Assembly (NCBI RefSeq): GCF_003640395.1
Contig: NZ_RBZQ01000001.1
Location: 434,001 to 498,000 of the forward strand
Source of the DNA: Stutzerimonas urumqiensis
GTDB taxonomy: Bacteria > Pseudomonadota > Gammaproteobacteria > Pseudomonadales > Pseudomonadaceae
Reading direction: 5' to 3'
DNA length: 64,000 nucleotides
Part shown: positions 36,562 to 45,749 of the stretch, piece by piece
Layout: every line of letters begins with the position of its first letter
Numbering within the stretch: position 1 is the stretch's first letter
Translations under genes and position numbers: made by a program
Notes under the pieces: generated by a model
What the model saw: only the letters and a program-made list of their open reading frames with translations
What the model was told of the DNA's origin: nothing
Database searches by the model: none

Positions 36562-37095
36562 ATGTTCGAACTTCGCCCCCTTGACCCGGAACGCTACCGC
36601 CGGGACACCCGTCGCATTGCTTTCGTGCTCATTGCCGTCTTTCTCGTGCTGGCGATGCTGCTCTCCACGCTCGCCGTCCGGCTATTCGGCGAGCCGGGGG
36701 GCGACAACTTCCGCTGGAACCTGATCGGCGTGCTCGCCGGGCTTGCCGCGACGGCGGTGGTGGTCAGGCTCAAGCTCTGGTCGACGCCCTGGATGGCGCC
36801 GGCGGTGTACGGCTGGCAGCTCAAGCGCAACCTGATGCGCGTCACCAACGTCATGCACGGGGTCAAGGCCGGCGTCGCGGCGCGGGATGCCGACGCGCTG
36901 AAGCTGCTGCGCTTCTATCATCTGGGCGTGATGCAGATGCACCAGCTCGACGGCAACCCGGCCGATAGCGCCCTGGTGCGCGAAATCGACGCCCATCAGG
37001 CCTTGATGGACGCGCAGGGGATCGCTCCCCAGCAGACGCGCCTCGATCCCGAGTGGCTCGATGCGGTGCGGCGTCATCTGCCGTCCGGCCGATGA
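36562..37095 (+). CDS. DUF3087 membrane protein
   Basis: A 177-residue protein beginning MFELRPLDPERYRRDTRR, with two N-terminal membrane helices (about 20-45 and 55-75) and a soluble cytoplasmic part (GVMQMHQLDGN). It matches the DUF3087 family of gammaproteobacteria; function unknown. ATG 36562 follows GGTGAG. The frame is open upstream but without coding character. It ends 83 bases before the MFS gene. Confidence 0.8.
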   Translation: MFELRPLDPERYRRDTRRIAFVLIAVFLVLAMLLSTLAVRLFGEPGGDNFRWNLIGVLAGLAATAVVVRLKLWSTPWMAPAVYGWQLKRNLMRVTNVMHGVKAGVAARDADALKLLRFYHLGVMQMHQLDGNPADSALVREIDAHQALMDAQGIAPQQTRLDPEWLDAVRRHLPSGR

Positions 37096-37178
37096 TCGCT
37101 TAGGCCCGTTGCGAGCGACCCGCCGAACCGAACGATGCCGCCGGCATCGACCGACTAATTTCCCGCAGGCGTTTCACG

Positions 37179-38375
37179 ATGAGAGAGAAGTGGTCAGCGT
37201 TTCCCTGGGTGTGCTTCGCCATGTGCGTGGGCGTCATGGGCACGGCGCTCATCTCGCCGCTCTATCCGCTCTACAAGGACGTGTGGGAGCTGCGCACCAG
37301 CGACATTTCGCTGATCTATGTCGTCTACATGTTGGGCGCGCTCTGTGGGCTGCTGTTCATGGGCAGGCTGGCGGATCGTCTGGGGTTTCGCGCGGTGATG
37401 ATGCTCGGGCTGATCCTGGGCTGGGTCGGCACGCTGGTGACCCTGTTGGCCTGGGATCTGACGAGCTTGAACATCGGCCGGTTCGCGGTGGGCCTTTCGT
37501 CCAGCCTGATCGTGACCAGCGCGTCGGTCGGCCTGGTGCAGCTGTCGCGTGATGGCGCCTCGCAACGGATCTCGACCATCACCAGCTTCCTGCTCGCCTT
37601 CGGCTTCGGCCTCGGCCCGATCACGGGCGGCGTGATCGGCCAATGGTTACCGAACCCGCTGGTCGTCACCTACATCCCGACGCTCGTGCTCGGCCTCGTC
37701 GCGATCTATGCACTGACGCGCATCGACCTTGGAGCGCATGCCGAGGCCGCGCGAACGCCACTGGGCTGGCCCGACCTGATGCCGCGCCTGACCTGGACCG
37801 AACGCCGCGACTCGGTCGCTTTCATGCTCACCTGCGCCTGCCCGTTCTTCGCGTTCGGCGTGTTCGGGCTCTACGCCTCCATGTCGCCGCTGTTCCTCGA
37901 CAAGATGCTGCCCTGGCACGGCCCGGTCGTGAGCGGCACCGCGATCGGCGTCATCCTGCTGGCCTCGGCTACGGTGCAATTGCTCTGCGCGAAGCTATCG
38001 ATTCGCTGGTGCGGCCTGCTGGGCCTGTTGTCGGTGGTCGTGAGCAACGCGCTGCTGGTCGCCAACTTCAAGGTCGGTTCGAGCATGCTGTTCGCGATCG
38101 GCGTCGGCACGGCAGCGACGGCACATGGGCTCTGCCTGCTGGCCGGCATCAGCATGGTCAACCACATCACCAGCCCGGCGCAGCGCTCCGGGCTGATTTC
38201 GACCTACCTCGTCTGCGGCTACGTCGGCAGCATCGTGCCGCTGCTGGTTGCCGGCTGGATCGCCGACCACTTCGGCCTGCCGACGGCCATCACCGCGCTG
38301 GGTCTGTGCGTCGTGGCCGTGGCGACGCCGCTGGCGGTGTGGTTCTTCGTCCATCCGCGGATGCGGCGCGTCTGA
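37179..38375 (+). CDS. MFS transporter
   Basis: A 398-residue major facilitator with 12 predicted helices. The loop 2-3 motif is visible as GRLADRLGFRAVMM. No sign of the substrate; the length and shape fit drug or metabolite efflux. An AraC-type fragment lies just downstream on the other strand, so the pair may once have been a regulator with its target exporter. No terminator recognised. Confidence 0.85.
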   Translation: MREKWSAFPWVCFAMCVGVMGTALISPLYPLYKDVWELRTSDISLIYVVYMLGALCGLLFMGRLADRLGFRAVMMLGLILGWVGTLVTLLAWDLTSLNIGRFAVGLSSSLIVTSASVGLVQLSRDGASQRISTITSFLLAFGFGLGPITGGVIGQWLPNPLVVTYIPTLVLGLVAIYALTRIDLGAHAEAARTPLGWPDLMPRLTWTERRDSVAFMLTCACPFFAFGVFGLYASMSPLFLDKMLPWHGPVVSGTAIGVILLASATVQLLCAKLSIRWCGLLGLLSVVVSNALLVANFKVGSSMLFAIGVGTAATAHGLCLLAGISMVNHITSPAQRSGLISTYLVCGYVGSIVPLLVAGWIADHFGLPTAITALGLCVVAVATPLAVWFFVHPRMRRV

Positions 38376-38435
38376 CGTGCGCAGCGCCTCCTGAGCTAGC
38401 GCCGTTGCGGCGGAACGATCAAGGACATCCGGGCC

Positions 38436-38678
38436 GGGACTTCGATAGGCGCTGGGCGCCACGCCCACTTCGCGCCGGAAGACCTGGGAGAAGTGGCTGG
38501 CGCTCGAATAGCCCACCTCCAACGCGATGTCGATGACGCTGCGATCGGTCGCCAGCAGCAACTGCCGCGCCCGGGCCATGCGCAAGCGGATGAAGTAGCG
38601 GGAGGGCGACAGACCGGTCGCCCGTTTGAACAGGCGACTGAAATGGCATTCGCTCAGTTTCCATGCGGCGAGTCCTCG
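38436..38678 (-). pseudogene. AraC-family regulator remnant (C-terminal HTH only, internally deleted)
   Basis: The frame encodes RGLAAWKLSECHFSRLFKR and later IALEVGYSSASHFSQVFRR, VGVAPSAYR: the second helix-turn-helix of an AraC domain is intact. The beginning of the domain (RGLAAWK) is joined directly to SECHFSRLF, so roughly 30 residues of the first helix-turn-helix are missing, and no N-terminal sensor domain lies upstream. No stop follows in a natural place either. This is a decayed gene beside the MFS transporter, its likely former target. Confidence 0.7.
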
Positions 38679-38823
38679 TGAACCGGTATGTGCCCTTGGC
38701 GGGGCTACGCTATGCAGGCATGGCGCTCGCACAGGCTGGTAGCCGTCGCCAAAAGGCGTCGGTTCACCGAGCTGGCTGACGCGAGCGCCGCCGCTTTTCC
38801 AGACACGTCAGAGGAGACGCACC

Positions 38824-39216
38824 ATGGAGCGATTCACCGGCGGTTGCCTTTGCGGCAACGTCCGCATCCTCGCCACGGGACGCCCGTACCGGGTCGGCCT
38901 TTGCCACTGCCTCGATTGCCGCAAGCATCACGGCGCGCTCTTTTTCGCGGCTGCGATGTTTCCCCAGGCGGCCGTGACCATCGAGGGCGAAACCCGCGAG
39001 TACGCCGGGCGATGCTTCTGCCCTCGTTGCGGCTCGCCCGTGTTCGCGCGCAGCGCCGATGAAATCGAAGTACACCTGGGCGCCCTGGACGCCCCCGATC
39101 AGCTGACCCCGACCTACGAGTGCTGGACGATTCGCCGCGAAGCCTGGCTGCCGGCCTTTCCGCTCGCAAAGCGATACGAGCGGGACCGGGAGGGCGAAGG
39201 TCGATCGGAGGGGTAG
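38824..39216 (+). CDS. GFA (CENP-V/glutathione-dependent formaldehyde-activating) domain protein
   Basis: A 130-residue zinc protein. Cysteine motifs match the GFA fold: C8 and C10 in GGCLCGNVR, C27/C29/C32 in LCHCLDC, and CPRCGSP (C66, C69). The family is named for S-hydroxymethylglutathione formation, but most members have other or unknown roles. GGAG lies before ATG 38824. The AraC remnant is divergent. No partner. Confidence 0.88.
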   Translation: MERFTGGCLCGNVRILATGRPYRVGLCHCLDCRKHHGALFFAAAMFPQAAVTIEGETREYAGRCFCPRCGSPVFARSADEIEVHLGALDAPDQLTPTYECWTIRREAWLPAFPLAKRYERDREGEGRSEG

Positions 39217-39294
39217 GGCATGCGTTGAAACACGAATGGATGCCTGCCGGAACTAGCCCCGGCGCAAGTCCGGGCTCTTTCGTATCGCAGGCGC

Positions 39295-39522
39295 TCAAGG
39301 CAGCGGATTGCCCAGCCCTGGCTCGTTGATGTCGTCTTCTGAGGCATTGCCCGGTTGGCGGACATCTCGCCCGGTTGCCGGGCGGTCGGTGGCAGTGCGT
39401 GCTGTGCCGGGTATGTCCGGGTTGTCGGTGACGAACTCGGGATCGGCCGTATGGCTCGGGTTCTGTTCCTGGCCGGGTACGGGTTGTTGGTCGTGGGGTC
39501 GGTCGAGCGGATCGATGCTCAT
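39295..39522 (-). CDS. Small acidic, Pro-rich hypothetical protein
   Basis: Encodes 75 residues. GGAGG is perfectly placed before ATG 39522, which supports it as a real gene. The sequence (start MSIDPLDRPHDQQPVPGQEQ) is rich in Asp, Pro, Gln and Asn, without hydrophobic segments, so it is probably disordered. Similar small proteins occur in Pseudomonas near stress genes, but I cannot name the family. Confidence 0.65.
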   Translation of the reverse strand: MSIDPLDRPHDQQPVPGQEQNPSHTADPEFVTDNPDIPGTARTATDRPATGRDVRQPGNASEDDINEPGLGNPLP

Positions 39523-39652
39523 GGTTCACCTCCGGTTAGCCAATGGGTGGCTCTTCATTCGAGGTGCTTGGGTCGCCTTCGTGCGGGCCGCATGTCGCGT
39601 GGCGGTCGAGCGAGGGAGGGGCCGGTCTCAGCGGCTCGCTGCGCCCGTGCGG

Positions 39653-40648
39653 CTATGGACTCGCGTGCACTGCATCAGGTCCTGACAGCGAAAGGGTGCC
39701 GTCCTTTTCCAATCGCACCCGCAGGAAATCTTCTGCCAGCAGTAGCGTTCCCCCGTAGCAGCTGGCGGCCTCGGCCCGGATATCCGCCATCGACAGGCCC
39801 CGGCTCGGGTCGTTCTGGTAGCGGGCGCTGAAGTGGGTGAGGACGAGGTTGGGCAATTCGATCGACTGGGCGAAGGTGGCGACCTGCGCGGCCGTGCTGT
39901 GGCCGAAGTCCGATTTGCCGGCGTCGGCGATGGGCTGGGTGTAGGTCGCCTCGTGCACCAGCACATGCGCGCCCTGGCAGGCCTCGCGCAGCAGCTCGGG
40001 ACGGTCGTTGTCGCCGGCGATGACGATGCGGCGCGGCGCTCGGGCGGTGATGAGGTAGTCGTCGGCCTGCAGGATGCGGCCATCTAATGCGACGTCATGG
40101 CCGCGTACCAGCTGCCCCCAGAGCGGACCGCGCGGGATGCCGTCGCGGTCGAGCTTTTCGGTGTCGAGGCGTGGGTCGGGGCGGGCTTCGGTGAAGCCGT
40201 AGCCCCAGCTCGGCACGCGATGGGACAGGGCGGTGGCGTCGACGCGCACCTGCGAATTGCGCCAGCCGTCGAAGGTTTCGATGGGGTGAAAACGCAGCTC
40301 GTAGGGTAGCCAGCTGTGGCTCATGCGCAGGGTGCCGCGCAGCCAGTCTTCGATGGCGGCGGGGGCGATGATGTCGAGCGGTTCCGATCGCCGCGCCATG
40401 CCGGCGCTGGCGAGCAGGCCGGGCAGCCCGTAGCAGTGGTCGCCATGAACATGGGTGATGAAGATCGCGCGCAGGCCGTGCAGGGTCAGCGGTGTGTGCA
40501 GCAGCTGGTGCTGGGTCGCCTCGCCGCAATCGATCAGGTACCAGCCCTTGCCGCTGTCTTCGAGCAGTGCGACGCCGCTGACGTTGCGCGCCTTGGTCGG
40601 GGTGCCGGAGGAGGTGCCGAGAAAGAGCAGGTCCAAGGAAGTCTCCAC
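39653..40648 (-). CDS. rnz: Ribonuclease Z-like metallo-beta-lactamase fold protein
   Basis: A 331-residue protein, start probably GTG 40648 (VETSLDLLFLGTSSGTPT). The zinc-binding motif THVHGDHCYGLPG, the LGTSSGTPT start and the later VHEATY and HSTA motifs are those of RNase Z (ElaC), which trims tRNA 3' ends. Length fits the bacterial dimeric form. An alternative is another MBL-fold phosphodiesterase of the same group. The frame is open to 41107 but upstream part is antisense to the GreA-like gene. Confidence 0.85.
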   Translation of the reverse strand: METSLDLLFLGTSSGTPTKARNVSGVALLEDSGKGWYLIDCGEATQHQLLHTPLTLHGLRAIFITHVHGDHCYGLPGLLASAGMARRSEPLDIIAPAAIEDWLRGTLRMSHSWLPYELRFHPIETFDGWRNSQVRVDATALSHRVPSWGYGFTEARPDPRLDTEKLDRDGIPRGPLWGQLVRGHDVALDGRILQADDYLITARAPRRIVIAGDNDRPELLREACQGAHVLVHEATYTQPIADAGKSDFGHSTAAQVATFAQSIELPNLVLTHFSARYQNDPSRGLSMADIRAEAASCYGGTLLLAEDFLRVRLEKDGTLSLSGPDAVHASP

Positions 40649-40792
40649 TGCCGATGGCGTTGGGTGAGCAGTATGCCGTGCCGATCCTGTGGTTGCCCGG
40701 CGTCCGGTGCAGGCAGCCCCTCGGATGCCGTGATGGTCTGGCGGGTGGCGATTGTCTACCCTTGGGCTTTCGCCACTCCGAGGCAGCCAGCG

Positions 40793-40981
40793 ATGCGCCT
40801 GTTTAGCCCTCACCTGACGGTTGTGATCGTCTTCTTCTGCTGCGGTTTCAGCTTTGCGGTCATCGGGCTGGCGACCGGGTTGGATACCTTTCTCTACATG
40901 GCGCCCGGGTTTCTGATCCCGGCAATCGTGCTGTTCATCACGGCTCGCCGCGGGCGTAACGGCATCGGCCGGGATGAGTAA
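40793..40981 (+). CDS. Two-helix membrane microprotein overlapping the GreA-like gene
   Basis: Encodes 62 residues: MRLFSPHLTV, then two hydrophobic stretches (about 8-28 and 33-50) and a basic end TARRGRNGIGRDE. Its last 8 bases overlap the start of the next gene, so the two are likely translationally coupled. No family recognised. Confidence 0.6.
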   Translation: MRLFSPHLTVVIVFFCCGFSFAVIGLATGLDTFLYMAPGFLIPAIVLFITARRGRNGIGRDE

Positions 40982-41450
40982 CGCGCAGGTCCGCCGCCTG
41001 ATCGTCGAGCGGCTCGAAAGCGATCTGCAGGTCGCGCGCACCGCGCTGGCCGCGGCGCACGAGGCGGCGACACACAGCGAGAGCAAGGCCGAGAACAAGT
41101 ACGACACCCGTGGGCTGGAGGCCGCCTACCTCGCCGATGGCCAGCGACGGCGCGTGCACGAGATCGAACTGGCCTTGGCGGCGTTCCGGCAGTTGCCGGC
41201 AGAACTGGCGCCGCAGGGCAGGGTGCGTGTCGGCATGCTCGTCCAGCTGGCCCAGGAGGACGGCGAGCGCTGGGTATTCCTCGGTCCCGATGGCGCCGGA
41301 ATGAAGATTCGCTGGGACGACGCCGACGTGCTGGTCATTTCGCCGCGCTCCCCGCTGGGCCAGCTGTTGCCGGGCCGGTGCATCGGCGATGAAGTGGAGC
41401 TGCGGGTCGAGGGCCGCGTGCAGGTCTTCGAGGTGCTCGCGATACGTTGA
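40974..41450 (+). CDS. GreA/GreB C-terminal domain protein (transcription factor-like)
   Basis: A 158-residue protein with an N-terminal helical hairpin (about 5-75) and a C-terminal FKBP-like Gre domain recognised by SPRSPLGQLLPGRCIGDEVEL. It resembles GreAB-C proteins that bind the secondary channel of RNA polymerase. The acidic tip of the coiled coil that drives RNA cleavage in GreA is not clearly present; ESKAENKYDTRGLEAAYLA lies there, which keeps two acidic residues (ENKYD) and is like the Rnk/GreA type pattern. Whether it cleaves RNA is open. Confidence 0.8.
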   Translation: MSNAQVRRLIVERLESDLQVARTALAAAHEAATHSESKAENKYDTRGLEAAYLADGQRRRVHEIELALAAFRQLPAELAPQGRVRVGMLVQLAQEDGERWVFLGPDGAGMKIRWDDADVLVISPRSPLGQLLPGRCIGDEVELRVEGRVQVFEVLAIR

Positions 41451-41504
41451 TCGCCGGTGCTTGGCTATAGTCGTTCCCGTTCCGGCAGACGATAAGGACA
41501 GGCC

Positions 41505-42260
41505 ATGATCACAGGACATCCCACGGTGCTGGTGACCGGCGCCAGTCGCGGCATTGGCGCGGCAACGGCTCGCCTCGCCGCACAGCGCGGCTATCAGGTG
41601 TGCATCAACTATCGCCACGATGAAGCGGCGGCGCAGGCGCTGGTCGAGGCCATTCGTGCCGACGGCGGGCGCGCCGAGGCGTTCGGTGCCGACGTCTCGC
41701 GTGAAGACGAGGTGCTGGCGCTGTTCGGGTTCGTCGATCGCGTCTTCGGCCCGCTCAGCGGGCTGGTGAACAACGCCGGCGTGCTCGAACGTCAGATGCG
41801 GCTCGACGAGATGCCTGCCGACCGCCTGCAACGGCTGTTGGCGACCAACGTGTTCGGCGCGCTGCTGTGCGCACGCGAGGCGGTGCGGCGGATGTCCAGC
41901 CGTCACGGCGGCGCGGGCGGCGCCATTGTCAATGTGTCGTCGGCGGCGTCGCGGCTCGGCTCACCCGGCGAATACATCGATTACGCAGCCACCAAGGGCG
42001 CGATCGACAGCCTGACGCTCGGTCTGTCGAAGGAGGTCGCCGCCGAGGGCGTCCGCGTCAATGCGGTGCGGCCGGCGTTCATCCACACCGACATCCACGC
42101 CAGCGGCGGCGAACCCGACCGCATCCAGCGCGTGCAGGGCAGCATCCCGATGCAGCGCGGCGGTACGGCGGAGGAGGTGGCGCAAGCGATCGTCTGGCTG
42201 CTGTCTGACGAGGCGTCATACGTCACTGGCAGCTTCATCGAGCTGGCGGGCGGCAAGTGA
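41505..42260 (+). CDS. SDR family oxidoreductase
   Basis: A 251-residue short-chain dehydrogenase. The cofactor motif TGASRGIG is at residues 11-18, NNAGV follows, and the active-site YAATKGA has Tyr and Lys in place with the Ser in NVSSAAS. An Arg in NYRHD after the second strand suggests NADPH. The nearest well-known relative appears to be YgfF-like sugar or acyl dehydrogenase; substrate unknown. Stands alone. Confidence 0.88.
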   Translation: MITGHPTVLVTGASRGIGAATARLAAQRGYQVCINYRHDEAAAQALVEAIRADGGRAEAFGADVSREDEVLALFGFVDRVFGPLSGLVNNAGVLERQMRLDEMPADRLQRLLATNVFGALLCAREAVRRMSSRHGGAGGAIVNVSSAASRLGSPGEYIDYAATKGAIDSLTLGLSKEVAAEGVRVNAVRPAFIHTDIHASGGEPDRIQRVQGSIPMQRGGTAEEVAQAIVWLLSDEASYVTGSFIELAGGK

Positions 42261-42347
42261 CCGAAACGCGGCGCGTACGGGCCGCGCAGTGTTGCCGCCA
42301 GGTCCCGCTGGCTGGCGATTTCCACCGGGGATCGCCAGCGCTCGGGT

Positions 42348-42770
42348 TCATGCCTGCTCGCAGTTGACCATCCAGGACACGCCGAAGCGGTCGGTCAGCA
42401 TGCCGAAGCGCTCGGCCCAGAAGGTCTTTTCCATCGGCATGATCACCTGGCCCCCTTCGGCGAGGGCGACGAACAGGCGCTCGCCCTCGGCAACGCTGGC
42501 CGGGTGCAACGCGATCGAGCAGCCCTTGATGCCCTCGTACCGCTCGGCGCCGCAGGCACCCTCGGGCATCGAGTCCGAGGCCATCAGCGACTGGCCATCG
42601 AACGTCAGGCAGGCGTGCATGGTCCGGCCGTGATGCTCGGCCGGCATGTCGCCGGCAACGGGGGATTCGCCGAACGACATCACGGCCAGCTCGCCGCCCA
42701 GTACCTGCTGATAGAAGGTGAAGGCCTCGCGCGCGTTGCCGTCGAAGGTGAGGTAGGTCGAGAGTTTCAT
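42348..42770 (-). CDS. VOC family protein (PhnB-like)
   Basis: A 140-residue vicinal oxygen chelate protein. It begins MKLSTYLTFDGNAREAFTFY and ends FGVSWMVNCEQA, the usual start and end of the PhnB/YjdN group. Members are dimers of beta-alpha-beta-beta-beta folds; few have known activity. ATG 42770 preferred, since the upstream open frame lacks similarity and GAGG precedes it. Alone on this strand. Confidence 0.88.
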   Translation of the reverse strand: MKLSTYLTFDGNAREAFTFYQQVLGGELAVMSFGESPVAGDMPAEHHGRTMHACLTFDGQSLMASDSMPEGACGAERYEGIKGCSIALHPASVAEGERLFVALAEGGQVIMPMEKTFWAERFGMLTDRFGVSWMVNCEQA

Positions 42771-42938
42771 GGAGGTGTCCTCAGTTGTTGAAATGGTCGG
42801 GCTACCCAGCGGCCGTGCCCGCGCCGGAGCGATCGTCATGGCCGGTTCAGTTGTAGTCGAACAACAAGACAGCGGCTCGACAGGCGGGCCTCTTTTTTCG
42901 TTGGGGAGCGGCCGAACTCGGCAACGCATCGCTGCGCT

Positions 42939-43715
42939 TCAGGGCAACGGGTAGGTCAGCAGCAGGAGGTGCACCGCGTTCACCGCGGTATGCAGTGCCA
43001 CGGCTACGGTCAGGCGGTTGCCGGAGAGATGGAAGGCCAGCCCGTAGGCGAGGCCGGCCAGCGCGGCGATGGCGGCGAAGGCGGCGCTGAACGGCAGGTG
43101 CGCCGCGCCGAACAGCAGGGCAGTGAGCAAGACGCCGGCCGCGACGCCGAGCCGCTCGATGAGCCAGCGTTGCAGCAAGGCGCGGAACAGCAGCTCCTCG
43201 GCCAGGCTGGTGACCAGCAGGTTGATCGCCAGCCAGCGCAGCAAGTGTTCCGGCCACTTCGGCGACCAGCCCAGGACATCGGTGACGAGTGCCAGCAGCG
43301 GCACGATCATCGGCGCGGCAAACGCCACCGCCGCGGCGGCGATCGGACGGCAACGCCTCGGATGTGCGTGTCCAAGCCACCAGCCCAGCAGCGTCGCGGC
43401 GACGAGCGCCTTGTCGAACGAGAGCTGCAGCGTCCAGGGTCGCGAGCCGCCCAGCTCCTGTGGCGATGCCAGCGGCAACGGCGTGAACCCCGGCAACTGG
43501 TGTGCCGCCAGCAGCACGCTACCCAGCAGCATGCCCGCCAGCCCGATGCCGGGCGGCAGGCGGTGATGACTCGTCACCCAGCCGATGAACATCAGCCCGG
43601 CGAGAAGCCCCGTCGCGTCGACCCGGCCGAGCAGGAGGCCGACCGGCAGCAGCGCCAGTGCCGGGCCGAAGCGCAGCACGAGCGGCCACTGCGCTGCCGG
43701 CGCGATGGCGAGCAT
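42939..43715 (-). CDS. CPBP family intramembrane metalloprotease
   Basis: A 258-residue membrane protein with about eight helices. The CAAX protease-like motifs are visible: EELLFRALLQ (motif 1), HLPFSAAFA (motif 2) and HTAVNAVH (motif 4). The family includes prenyl proteases and bacteriocin immunity proteins. It begins six bases after the FKBP gene stop, so the two form an operon. Confidence 0.85.
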   Translation of the reverse strand: MLAIAPAAQWPLVLRFGPALALLPVGLLLGRVDATGLLAGLMFIGWVTSHHRLPPGIGLAGMLLGSVLLAAHQLPGFTPLPLASPQELGGSRPWTLQLSFDKALVAATLLGWWLGHAHPRRCRPIAAAAVAFAAPMIVPLLALVTDVLGWSPKWPEHLLRWLAINLLVTSLAEELLFRALLQRWLIERLGVAAGVLLTALLFGAAHLPFSAAFAAIAALAGLAYGLAFHLSGNRLTVAVALHTAVNAVHLLLLTYPLP

Positions 43716-43721
43716 GGGCGC

Positions 43722-44066
43722 TCAGTCGTCGCGGGTCAGCACCTCGAGCAGCTCGATCTCGAAGAGGAGGTTCGAGTGCGGCGTGATATGCGCACCCACC
43801 TGCCGTTCGCCATAAGCCAGGTGCGCCGGAACGCGAAGCCGGCGTTTGCCGCCTACCTGCATGCCCATCAGGCCGAGGTCCCAGCCCTTGATCACCCGGC
43901 CCGTGCCGATCACGCACTGGAACGGCTTGCCGCGCGACCAGGACGAGTCGAACTCGGTGCCGTCTTCCAGCCAGCCGGTGTAGTGGGTGGTGATCAGGGC
44001 GCCCTTCACGCACGCCTTGCCGGTGCCGGGGGTGAGGTCTTCGATGTCGAGGTCGGTAGCGGTCAT
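43722..44066 (-). CDS. FKBP-type peptidyl-prolyl isomerase
   Basis: A 114-residue single-domain FKBP. Signature residues YTGW, FDSSW, VIKGWDLGLMGM, AYG and the end FEIELLEV line up with FKBP12-type active sites. No signal peptide, so it acts in the cytoplasm. ATG 44066 matches the natural domain start; the upstream open frame is unlikely. First gene of a two-gene operon with the CPBP protease. Confidence 0.92.
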   Translation of the reverse strand: MTATDLDIEDLTPGTGKACVKGALITTHYTGWLEDGTEFDSSWSRGKPFQCVIGTGRVIKGWDLGLMGMQVGGKRRLRVPAHLAYGERQVGAHITPHSNLLFEIELLEVLTRDD

Positions 44067-44211
44067 GGCGAGCAGCCTGCGCGGTGAGGAGGCGGCGAGG
44101 GTAGCGGTGCGAGGGTGCCGGCTCAAGCGTCGCGGGGCGAGCGTCATGCCCGGCACGACCGCGGCGGCGAAAACCGGTAAGGTTCGTCGATCACCCCGCA
44201 GGAGACCCTCC

Positions 44212-44655
44212 ATGAGCCTGACCGACGCCTACGACCCGCAGAACATCTTCGCCAAGATCATTCGTGGCGAGGCCCCGTGCTACACGCTGTACGAAGACGA
44301 CGACACGCTCGCCTTCCTCGACCTTTTTCCGCAGTCCTACGGCCATGCGCTGGTGATTCCCAAGCGCTCGGCCGCGCGCAACATGCTCGATGTCGATACC
44401 GAGGCGCTGTGCAAGATGATGGTCACCGTGCAGCGCGTGATGCGTGCGCTGGTCGAGGAACTCAAGCCTGACGGGGTGCAGGTGGCGCAGTTCAACGGCG
44501 CTCCGGCGGGGCAGACGGTGTTCCACATTCATTTCCACGTCATCCCGCGCTTCGCCGGCGAGGGGCTCGACATCCATGCGGCGGGCAAGGCCGATCCGGC
44601 GGAGCTGGAAGCCTTGCAGGCGCGACTGGTCAAGCGGCTCCAGCAGGGCGGCTGA
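44212..44655 (+). CDS. HIT family nucleotide hydrolase
   Basis: A 147-residue histidine triad protein. The triad motif HIHFHVIPR near the C-terminus is clear; FAKIIRGEAPCYTLYEDD starts the typical HIT domain. HIT proteins split nucleoside phosphoramidates or dinucleoside polyphosphates. GGAG lies before ATG 44212. Single gene. Confidence 0.92.
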   Translation: MSLTDAYDPQNIFAKIIRGEAPCYTLYEDDDTLAFLDLFPQSYGHALVIPKRSAARNMLDVDTEALCKMMVTVQRVMRALVEELKPDGVQVAQFNGAPAGQTVFHIHFHVIPRFAGEGLDIHAAGKADPAELEALQARLVKRLQQGG

Positions 44656-44747
44656 AGGTCCGCTGCTTGCCGACTGCGACCATCGCATCAGCCGGCAGGC
44701 ACCAAAGTACTATTCGGGACACTCGCGCCGGCTTTTAACCTGCCGGC

Positions 44748-45749
44748 ATGAAGCGAATTCTCGGTTTTGACGGGTGGTTCCGACAGGCACGGCGGGCGCT
44801 GACCGTGGCGGCGGCGGTCACGGCACTGGCAGGCGCGACGATCGCCGTCGCCGACGTGGCAACGCCAGCGGTGCTGCACCTTGGCGCGTTGCAGTACGGC
44901 ACCGTGCATTGGGAACTCGAACATCTGCAACGGCGCGGCCTCGACCGGGCCAACGGCTTCGAGCTGCGGGTGCGGTTGCTCGCCGACCTGCCGGCGTCGC
45001 GGCTGGCGCTTGCCAGCGGCAGCGTCGACGGGGCGGTGGGCGATCTGCTGTGGGCCCAGGCGCGCCATGAGGCCGGTTCGACCTACGCGTACCTGCCGTT
45101 TTCCTCGCAGATCGGCGATCTGCTGGTGCCGCTGGCAAGCGACATCCAGGGGCTAGCCGATCTGCGCGGCAAGCGTATCGGCGTCGCGGGCGGGCCTGAT
45201 GGGCAAGGCTGGTTGCTGTTGCAGCAGGCTGCGCGCGCCCAGGGCCTGGACCTGACGGACGCCGCCGAGGTGCAGTTCGCCGCGCCGCCCCTGCTCGAGC
45301 AGGCGCTGCGACGCGGCCAGCTCGATGCGGTGCTGACCTTCTGGCAGTTCGCCGCGCGGATGCAGGCCGCCGGCGGGGTGCGCTCGGCCCTGCGGGTCGA
45401 ATCGCTGCTCGGTGAGCTCGGGCTCGAGGGCGACGTACCGGTCCTCGGTTATCTCTTTCCTCGCGACTGGGCTGTGCGCAACGCCAATCTGCTGGCGCGT
45501 TTCGCCCGGGCGGTACGCACCGCCAAGCACGAACTGGCGACCGACCCCGCCGCCTGGGCGGCACTGCGCCCGTTGATGCGCACCGACAGCGAGGCCCTGT
45601 TCGACGCATTGCGCGCCGGCTACTTGGCAGGCACGCCGGCCCCGCTGGATGCCGCGCGCATCGCCAATCTCCAGCGCTTCCTGCGGCTGACCGGCGCCGA
45701 CCCGAGCCGGCTGCTCCCGGCCGAGGCCTTTGTCCGGGAGCAGCCGTGA
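44748..45749 (+). CDS. ABC transporter substrate-binding protein, NitT/TauT-like
   Basis: A 333-residue periplasmic binding protein with an N-terminal hydrophobic segment (about 15-36) ending AVADVA, probably a signal peptide. The fold resembles SsuA/TauA/ThiY proteins: ALQYGTVHWELEHL, GVAGGPDGQGWLLLQ and DAVLTFWQFAARM are the relevant loops. First gene of a three-gene operon; its stop region overlaps the permease start by 4 bases. Ligand unknown. The context does not include sulfonate or nitrate metabolism genes; similar operons in some pseudomonads lie near alcohol oxidation genes. Confidence 0.82.
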   Translation: MKRILGFDGWFRQARRALTVAAAVTALAGATIAVADVATPAVLHLGALQYGTVHWELEHLQRRGLDRANGFELRVRLLADLPASRLALASGSVDGAVGDLLWAQARHEAGSTYAYLPFSSQIGDLLVPLASDIQGLADLRGKRIGVAGGPDGQGWLLLQQAARAQGLDLTDAAEVQFAAPPLLEQALRRGQLDAVLTFWQFAARMQAAGGVRSALRVESLLGELGLEGDVPVLGYLFPRDWAVRNANLLARFARAVRTAKHELATDPAAWAALRPLMRTDSEALFDALRAGYLAGTPAPLDAARIANLQRFLRLTGADPSRLLPAEAFVREQP

